64,000 nt of DNA from the NCBI RefSeq assembly GCF_007830445.1, contig NZ_VLKR01000028.1, positions 1 through 64,000 on the forward strand, read 5' to 3'. A program made the translations under genes and the position numbers. Of the stretch, positions 28,045-34,800 are shown piece by piece. Positions within the stretch are counted from its first letter, which is position 1. Each line of letters starts with the position of its first letter. The notes below the pieces were generated by a model. That model was not told where the DNA came from. It did not search any database and saw nothing but the letters and a program-made list of their open reading frames with translations. The DNA is from Sphingobacterium siyangense (GTDB lineage Bacteria; Bacteroidota; Bacteroidia; Sphingobacteriales; Sphingobacteriaceae).

Positions 28045-28650
28045 TTAATGCTGTTGGAGAAGTATAAAAGAAATAATGAGCAATGTGGATTTATCCAGGA
28101 TCCCATGCTTCTCTTTGATATATTTTGTAGCTTTTACGATGTGGTCGTTGATGGTGGATGTCGATATACTCAATAAGTCGCTTACTTCGGCGTAGGTTTT
28201 GCCCTCAATTTTACAAAGTTTGTAGATCAATTTGCGTTGTGGCGGCAGCTGGTCAATGGTCTGAGACAACCATTCTTCATATTGCTTTTCATAGAGTTCT
28301 TCTTCGACGTGACTGTATAAGGCTGTATTGTGAAGGCTAAGATATGCCTGAACTTGTTTTTCGAGGTTATTTCGCCGGATAAAATTATAGACAGTATATC
28401 TGGCGATCTGGAACAGATAAGATCGAAAAGACTGCTCGGGATCAATCAACACCCGTTTATCCCATACTTTAATAAATACTTCCTGTAATAGTTCGACTGC
28501 GTCTTCTTCGGACTTGACCATCTTACGGATGTTGAGATAAATGCGCCCGCTATACCTACTGTAGACCTGCCGAAAAGCACGCTGGCAGCCAGAACGCAGG
28601 GAGATCAAGACAGACTTCTCTTCAGTATCGTCGTATTTTTGTGCGTACAT
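28045..28650 (-). CDS. ECF RNA polymerase sigma factor
   Basis: A sigma-70 family ECF factor of about 201 residues. Region 2 is seen in RQVYSRYSGRIYLNIRKMV and DAVELLQEVFIKVWDK, region 4 in QLPPQRKLIYKLCKIEG and TYAEVSDLLSISTSTINDH. The C-terminus is hydrophobic (LLIISFILLQQH), a trait I also see in the second ECF of this window and which is common in Bacteroidota FecR-partner ECFs. The ATG at 28650 is preferred to the GTG two codons earlier. It should direct transcription of the FecR-SusC-SusD-SusE-GH76 operon. Confidence 0.92.
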   Translation of the reverse strand: MYAQKYDDTEEKSVLISLRSGCQRAFRQVYSRYSGRIYLNIRKMVKSEEDAVELLQEVFIKVWDKRVLIDPEQSFRSYLFQIARYTVYNFIRRNNLEKQVQAYLSLHNTALYSHVEEELYEKQYEEWLSQTIDQLPPQRKLIYKLCKIEGKTYAEVSDLLSISTSTINDHIVKATKYIKEKHGILDKSTLLIISFILLQQH

Positions 28651-28962
28651 TGTCACGTTTTACCCTTTCATTACTAGCAAAGATTGCTATTTGTTTATAA
28701 TATCCGGTTATTGATCTCCAATCTTAACATTTGTTTACAAGCTAATAAGCGTCACAAAAAACAATTACATGATGCAGGAATATTTCATAAGTTGGTCTTT
28801 CACGCACTGTGTCTAGTAATTTGTGGATTACTCCCTTAATCTGGTTACGAACAAATATAATAAAACTAAAACGGTTTTGCTTTTTTTAATAAAAATTTAA
28901 AACGATTAACAAATTTTGATTTTTCTCAAACATGCATAGCAGGAATTCATCCGGCACATAAA
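28651..28962. other. AT-rich intergenic region
   Basis: These 312 bases upstream of the ECF gene hold no credible gene on either strand. A minus-strand AATCTTTG about 30 bases before the ECF start differs by one base from the TAnnTTTG -7 consensus and may be the sigma-gene promoter, but I see no paired -33 element. Nothing else stands out. Confidence 0.5.
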
Positions 28963-28994
28963 AAGGAGACTACGATTTTACCTCGTGTCTCCTT
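28963..28994 (-). terminator. Terminator of the decayed lysis-like cassette
   Basis: The stem AAGGAGAC / GTCTCCTT is extended by ACGA / TCGT after a one-base bulge, with a loop of seven bases. On the minus strand it is followed by TTTTTATG. It lies 54 bases after the stop of the small lipoprotein gene ending at 29049. Confidence 0.72.
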
Positions 28995-29048
28995 CATAGC
29001 CCAACAGTACCTGTCGAAGCTTTTCTTCAGACCTCCTTCCCACGCTTA

Positions 29049-29495
29049 CTAGGGCAATAGGTGAGATCGGCCCCATCGCCAAAGAAGAAACAGGAGAAAG
29101 ACGAAGCCCATGATCCAAACCTGCTGGGCAGAGCGCATTTGGCTGCCGCTTTTTTCATGGCTGACCTGCTTTTGTTTTTCCTGTTGCCTTTTTTCAGCCA
29201 GCTCCAGTACCTCTTTACTGACTCTTTTGGCCGACTCATGCAATAATAAACCTCCCGACCCGGCAGACAGACCACTATCGGGATAGAAACGAAAGGCGCT
29301 GTCCGTCCAAAAGTACCAAAGGCGGGAAAGCGTATCCTGATGGTCAGAATATAACCTTCGGAGCTGCTCGGTATACTGCCGGTGCGCATCCGTTTCTTGT
29401 TGTTTCTGATATTTTTTACTTTCGTAGACCTTGCAGGAGCCCAGCAAGAATAAGAGTCCCCCATAAAATATCATCTGGCATAGCCTTGTGTTCAT
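29049..29495 (-). CDS. Lipoprotein with C-terminal TM helix, unimolecular-spanin-like, copy A
   Basis: A 148-residue protein with a lipoprotein signal (LFLLGSC, Cys21), a charged, helix-prone middle (KKYQKQQETDAHRQYTEQL, later EVLELAEKRQQEKQKQ) and a C-terminal transmembrane helix (IMGFVFLLFLLW) ending in basic residues. An outer-membrane lipid anchor plus an inner-membrane helix in one small protein is the layout of phage unimolecular spanins. A good ribosome binding site (GAAAGGAGGAAGG) precedes the ATG at 29495 and decides the start. It is the last gene of the decayed cassette. Its own frame is intact, and its paralogue at 52611-53051 shares the Cys21 position, a TDSxFRFxPDSGL segment and the same topology. 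Function is inferred from architecture only. Confidence 0.66.
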   Translation of the reverse strand: MNTRLCQMIFYGGLLFLLGSCKVYESKKYQKQQETDAHRQYTEQLRRLYSDHQDTLSRLWYFWTDSAFRFYPDSGLSAGSGGLLLHESAKRVSKEVLELAEKRQQEKQKQVSHEKSGSQMRSAQQVWIMGFVFLLFLLWRWGRSHLLP

Positions 29496-29506
29496 CCTTC
29501 CTCCTT

Positions 29507-30121
29507 TCAGTCCAGCCAATTTGAAAACGCATAAATAGTAGTCAAGGGACGCCGCTTGCACAATACACGATTATCCACATTTCCTTCCACAGTCAGGATC
29601 CAATTACCCTCCTTTTTGCGCACAATCCCTACATGATTGATACGCTGGAGACTGGAGCTATAGATCGCAAAGAGATCTGCCTGTCGGATGCTCCCCTGCC
29701 CGATCTGTGCAGCCGTATACCGACGGGCCATCGGAAAGAGTGCCGGGCATCAGGCATTGCGCGGCAATGGGCGTCCAGCCCGACCATAACACCAGGATAC
29801 GAAAGCTGCACACCAGGCGTATCCTTTTCCAAGCCCCACGTAGCGCAGATAGGCTTCTACCCGCGGACCATCATTATTGCCTGTAGCTTCCTGCACGCCA
29901 ATCTCCCGCACAGCGCTATCGATAATACGTTTACGCAGGTCCGATCCTATGTAGTCATTTATCGCTACAGCGTCACCATGCTCAACTAAAGGATCGGCGC
30001 TTCGAAGCTCAATATAGCCGCTTGGTACATCCTGTTCCCTTATAGCAGCAGTGCCAGCACGGCCAAGAAAGAGAACAGCGACAGAAAGAATACCGAAAAA
30101 TAGATAATGCATTGTTGCCAT
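29507..30121 (-). pseudogene. Cys/His peptidoglycan amidase, copy A, broken by a nonsense codon
   Basis: This is a 615-base paralogue of the intact gene at 53063-53677, with no net length change. A TGA at 29750-29752 replaces the Trp codon at position 124 (RNAW in the intact copy), so translation stops at 123 residues. The product keeps the N-terminal membrane segment and the catalytic-type Cys104 (AWCAAFVSWCYG) but loses the INHVGIV histidine region and the VEGNVDN segment. The downstream frame remains open, so the mutation is recent or the locus is selected in another way. Its 5' end overlaps the membrane-protein gene by 82 bases as in the intact cassette. Confidence 0.82.
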
Positions 30122-30334
30122 GATGTCAATTGATTAAAGTGAGCACTAAATTCCTGACGGAAAAAATTTAAAAGGCTGAAAGAGCAAAGAACAGGCAAAA
30201 AAAGGGCAACAAATAAGCAGATAAACAGCAACGGATAAGCAAATAAAGGACAAAGAAATACCAAAGAACAAGCAGCGAAACAACAGGGACGGCAGCAAAA
30301 GGGCAAGCCAATGTATCCGCAGTCCCAAGCGCAT
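30040..30334 (-). pseudogene. Small holin-like membrane protein, copy A, frameshifted
   Basis: The last 40 codons match the intact 128-residue membrane protein at 53596-53982 almost exactly (RQEF-HFNQLTSWQQCII, then a hydrophobic C-terminus). Upstream the homologous frame (LFQPFKFF, compare LWQPFKFF) is shifted by one base: the run of A at 30161-30166 has one more base than the intact copy. The N-terminal part from a likely ATG at 30334 is hydrophobic (two predicted helices) but shorter and barely similar. A fused product of 126 codons exists in another frame from 30420, but its N-terminus looks like accidental translation. I treat this copy as decayed. Confidence 0.62.
30061..30160. repeat. 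Near-identical duplicate block, copy A
   Basis: These 100 bases match 53617-53716 with five differences by my count. The block spans the overlap of the holin-like and amidase genes. The rest of the amidase genes aligns without gaps at a constant offset of 23556 bases but is less similar in places, mainly codons 25-60. Confidence 0.8.
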
Positions 30335-30411
30335 ACGCCTGAAATCCAGCTTAAACAAAATTTTTTCAAACGAAGCCCTATAGCAGTTGTTCTTTTTTTA
30401 AAAAAGTATAT

Positions 30412-30594
30412 ATGGCACATTTAGAAGTAAAACCGAGAAACGGAGCGCCCTGGTGGCTATGGCTGCTGCTTTCGCTTATCGCGCTGGGATTGGTCCTGTA
30501 TTTTATAAACCGTACTAACAGCGACGCCAGGTTAGATAAACCTATTCCCGACACAAGCATTAACACAACAGCGCCACAAACAGATACGCTTTAG
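30412..30594 (+). CDS. Small single-TM membrane protein
   Basis: A 60-residue protein with a charged N-terminus (MAHLEVKPRNGAPWW), one transmembrane helix (about 15-33, LWLLLSLIALGLVLYFI) and a polar tail. The layout suggests an inner-membrane protein with the C-terminus in the periplasm. It lies 44 bases before the PRC-barrel gene on the same strand and is probably co-transcribed. I do not recognise a family. Similar short proteins often accompany stress-related PRC-barrel genes in Bacteroidota, which is recollection, not proof. Confidence 0.62.
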   Translation: MAHLEVKPRNGAPWWLWLLLSLIALGLVLYFINRTNSDARLDKPIPDTSINTTAPQTDTL

Positions 30595-30638
30595 AACTCC
30601 GTTGCATATACGAATTGATCACCCAAAAAATTAAAGAC

Positions 30639-31367
30639 ATGGCATTAGAAGAAAAAAAATATAATCATCTGATTGAACTCGGTGGAAGCGATTACGAAAT
30701 CGTCGATGGCGAACCTGATATCCGGGGCTGGAAAGTAAAGAATGAGGCCGGCCAACTGCTCGGCAAGGTAGATGATCTGCTCTTTGATCCTGAAAGCCAG
30801 CAGGTCCGTTATATTATTATCGATCTCCATGACGCCGAATTTGTTATTGACGAAGATAAGAAAGTATTGGCCCCCATTGGACTGGCGTCGCTTTACGATG
30901 GTACGCAGATTCAGCCCAGCAATGAAGAAGCTTACCCGACTCCAGCTGTCGAACCGATCGATCATAGCGTGATCCTAACAGTAGACGAAATTCCAACGGA
31001 AGAACCTGCAACGGATTATCTGTATAATCCCGCCGATGATGGTGAAGTTGTTGTGATATCCGTCAACGAAGATCAGTTAATCCGCCTGCCTGCTTACCAA
31101 CAGGATCAGCTCGATCCCGAAACAGAACTAAGTATCCGTCATGTATTTGAAGGCACCGGCGATGTGGGTTTTATCGTGAGCGAGAACAGCTATCATCCGA
31201 CTGCATTCTATGATCATTATCACTTTAGCGAAGATACGTTCTATAGCGGCGGGAAAAGGACCGAAAGTCTTCCGACAGATCAAACACAGCGCACCCGTAG
31301 AGTAGCTGCAAGACATGAGCAAACCACAGGACATGAGCCGGGTACACTCGATAACAACGAACGTTAG
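30639..31367 (+). CDS. PRC-barrel domain protein
   Basis: A 242-residue protein with an N-terminal PRC-barrel domain (about 10-85: DYEIVDGEPDIRGWKVKNEA, VDDLLFDPESQQVRYIIIDL). The C-terminal part is acidic and low in complexity and ends with a His/Thr-rich tail. PRC-barrel proteins of this type are soluble cytoplasmic proteins of unclear role, often linked to general stress. The ATG at 30639 is chosen because the upstream TTG would add eight residues outside the domain. A perfect 15-bp terminator follows 22 bases after the stop. Confidence 0.82.
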   Translation: MALEEKKYNHLIELGGSDYEIVDGEPDIRGWKVKNEAGQLLGKVDDLLFDPESQQVRYIIIDLHDAEFVIDEDKKVLAPIGLASLYDGTQIQPSNEEAYPTPAVEPIDHSVILTVDEIPTEEPATDYLYNPADDGEVVVISVNEDQLIRLPAYQQDQLDPETELSIRHVFEGTGDVGFIVSENSYHPTAFYDHYHFSEDTFYSGGKRTESLPTDQTQRTRRVAARHEQTTGHEPGTLDNNER

Positions 31368-31389
31368 TATAATCAGGTACAATTGCCAT

Positions 31390-31425
31390 AAGCGGCTTAG
31401 ATAATATGCCTTATCTAAGCCGCTT
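31390..31425 (+). terminator. Rho-independent terminator after the PRC-barrel gene
   Basis: A perfect 15-bp stem (AAGCGGCTTAGATAA / TTATCTAAGCCGCTT) with a six-base loop is followed by TTTCG. Confidence 0.88.
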
Positions 31426-31618
31426 TTTCGTATACAACTGCGCTTATAACAAATATAGGCGCACCTCAAAGGCCGTATTTCTTGAATTTACATCGTGTAA
31501 ATACCCAAACCACCAGTATTTTATAACCTATCGCACAAAATAACTACCCAAATCCCTCCAACTCGATATAAACTGCATTAAAATTGCAGGATTTGTAGCA
31601 AATCAATACAAATCGGTT

Positions 31619-31777
31619 ATGAAAGCAACATATAAAAACACCCACGAAAAGAATAAGCAAACCATCAGGAGGTATTATGAGAAATATAGCTGGTATAAAC
31701 TTGACCGCGAGGAGCTCACACAGGAATTACTTATCCGTGGCGGCTTTCTAGCGATTCTAACTTGGTTGCTCTGGTGA
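31619..31777 (+). CDS. Small hypothetical protein (52 residues)
   Basis: The ATG at 31619 opens a frame encoding MKATYKNTHEKNKQTI and ending in GGFLAILTWLLW. It has a highly basic N-terminal half and a short hydrophobic C-terminus. It is too short for a standard ORF filter, but codon use looks natural. It stands alone in the gap between the PRC-barrel terminator and tamB. No family recognised and no clear promoter seen. It could be a small membrane-associated protein, or chance. Confidence 0.42.
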   Translation: MKATYKNTHEKNKQTIRRYYEKYSWYKLDREELTQELLIRGGFLAILTWLLW

Positions 31778-31870
31778 TCTAAACATACACCGGTGCATAT
31801 TTCCATTCATAATATTCAAACCATTTGCAGTTCTGTGTTGTCCTATCTGTAAACTTAAATCAACAACACA

Positions 31871-34800
31871 TTGAACAGATTTGCCCGGATTGCTTTAAAA
31901 ACAATATTGTGGATTATTGGAGGAATAATTACGCTTTTTATTCTTATCGTTTTCCTGCTTCGCCTACCTTCCATACAGAATTATATCGCTGGTAAAGTGA
32001 CACATTATGTCGAAGGAAAGATCGGCACCCCCGTCAAAATTGGTTACATCAATATCGATTTTCCTAAAAAATTGGTTTTGGAAGATATCTATCTCGAAGA
32101 TCAAAGTAAGGATACCTTAGTTGCTGGTAAAAGCATTGCGGTCGATATCAATATGCTGAAACTATTAAAGAATACTGTTGAAATCCAAAGCCTGGAAGCC
32201 GATGGTATTACCACCAAAATACGTCGTTCTTTGCCCGACAGTGCCTTTAACTTTGATTATATTGTTAAGGCCTTTGCCTCTGAAAAGGAAAGCGAACCAA
32301 CTGCCGACACAACTTCAGCCCTTCTTTTTAACCTCGATAAGGTTAAGTTTTCAAAAATACATGTGGTCTATGCCGATGAGGTTATCGGTACAAGTGCCGA
32401 TGTGTATCTGGGCAGCATAAATACCAATATTAAAAAATTTGACTTGACCAAGAACATGGCCTTTGACTTACCAAAAATTAAAGTCGACGGGTTAAATGCA
32501 ACGGTAAAACAATGGAAACCAGCAACTGATGGATCTGGCCCTTCGGTTGAAGATTTTGGTATCACCGATAAAACTGCACAGAGCACATCCCTCCTTCCTG
32601 ATGTAGGCATCCAGGTAGCCGAGCTCAGTAATTTGCTGGTTCGTTATGAAGATGAATCGAGTGCACTTAAATCTCAATTTATCCTGAAAAACTTCTATGC
32701 TGCTATCAATAAGATCGATCTCAACAAAGAGTTTGTCGACATCCAAAAGCTCGATCTCGACGGTTCGGATAATAATGTCCTGCTGGGAAAAATCCAAAAA
32801 GCTTCGGTCTCAGCAGCAAAAACCAGCGAAGTTGAAGCAGACAGCAGCAGCGCCGCAAAGATGAACTGGGTCGTTTCGGCAAAAGACATCAACATCAATA
32901 ATACCAGTATCCGTTTTAAGGATGACAACCAGCCCCGCATTAAAGGATTTGACTATTTTAACATCCATATGCCGGGATTCAAAACCCAGCTGACAGATTT
33001 ATATTATAGCGCCGATTCCATCAGCGGATCACTGAAAGAGCTTGTTGCTGCTGACCACTCTGGATTTGCGATCAAGCAACTGAAAGCCGATTTTAACTAT
33101 ACTAGTACCGGTGCCGAAATTAAAAATCTATATGCCGAAACTCCCCGTACCTTGATACGCGATTACGTTAAGCTAAGTTATCCTTCTCTGGATATCATCG
33201 GCAAAAAGCCAGAACTGATCACGGTCAATGCCAACATCACAAAGAGCTATATTGATATGCGCGATATCCTATTTCTCGCGCCCTTCCTGGACACCATGCA
33301 GGTAATGAAGCCGCTGTTGGACAAGAAATTTCATATTGACACCCGCGTAACTGGCCGTGTCGATGATCTGCATATACCGAATATCGATTTCCGCACACTT
33401 TCCAATACGCGGCTGATTGCCAGTTTACATTTAAAAGGATTACCCGATATGAATAAATTGTCGGTAGACCTCAACCTTAAAAAATTAACCACCGGCCGTT
33501 CGGATATCGAAAAGCTGGTTTCCAGGTCTATGCTGCCTCAAAATATTGAGCTGCCCAATGCCATCGGACTGAGCGGTACTTTTAAAGGTGGAATGGCATC
33601 TTTTAATACAAAACTGGCTTTGGTTACCGAAAAAGGGACCGCTAAATTAGATGGAAGGGTTGCTATGGCCAAGCGCGATACCAGCTATGAGGCATCGGTG
33701 AGTGTGCGTGACCTGGACATCGGCAAAATCATGAAGATGGACAGTACCTTGGGGGTTCTTTCTTTTGAAGGAAAAATCAAAGGCAGAGGCACAAATCCTA
33801 AAAAACTGATTGCTAGTTTTGATGGCAAAGTGAACCGCATGGATGCCATGGGCTACCGCTATCTTGATATCGATATGGATCTCTCGGCAGACAAAGGCGC
33901 CATTAAAGCATCCGTCAACAGTCCCGACCCGAATATCAAGCTGAAATTGGATGCCACTGCGCAGATGGATGCGACCTATCCCAAAATAGCCTTTGAAATG
34001 AACGTCGACAGCATCAACCTACAAAAGTTAAACCTGGTGCAAGATGCTATCAGCTACCGCGGTAAGCTCAGCGGTAATTTCAGCACTGCTGATCCAAACT
34101 TCCTCAACGGTGAAGCGCATATTACCAATTCGTTGATCCGATATAACACTGATCGTTATGCACTGGATACTGTCTCCCTCTTGGCCAAGGCCGATACAAG
34201 CAGTAATCAGTTGGTATTGCGGTCCGATTTTTTAAATGCCCACCTGGTCGGCAAGTACAAAATGCTGGAACTGCAGAGTGCCGTCCAAGATCTCCTGCAA
34301 GTGTATTATAAACCCGAAAAGCCGGTTAAGATTCCGCCCTACTCGCCGCAGGTCATCGAATTTTCAGCACAACTTACCCGCAATAAACTCATTCAGGACT
34401 TTCTTCCTGAGCTGACGGAAATGAAAGCCATTACTCTGGATGGTCTCTTTAACAGTACATCGAAAAACCTATCGGCCAAATTAGGTGCACCCCGCGTGGT
34501 CTATGGTGGTACCGAGATCAACAATGTTACCCTAGATATCAACAGTCTGGACAGTGCCCTTTACTATTCGGCCTTAATCAACAAAGTTAAAATGAGCAGC
34601 ATTGAGCTGACCAATACGGTTTTCAGTGGTAAGGTCGCGCAAAATACGGTTAATCTGGGGTTGTGGATCAAGGATAAGCATGATAAAGAACAATATCATC
34701 TGGGAGCCGATATGCAGGCCAAAGATGGTGTATTTGTATTCAGCTTACTACAGGACGGCTTAATGCTCAACTACGATAAGTGGGATGTGGCGCCCAACAA

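Noticed and set aside
29027..29464. 145-codon minus-strand frame overlapping the copy A spanin-like gene
   Set aside because: The other frame has a ribosome binding site, lipobox and a paralogue; this one has Ser/Arg/Lys-rich accidental content.
29750..29752. TGA in the copy A amidase as recoding (selenocysteine or read-through)
   Set aside because: The intact paralogue has Trp here, not Cys, and the cassette also has a frameshift, so simple decay is the better explanation.
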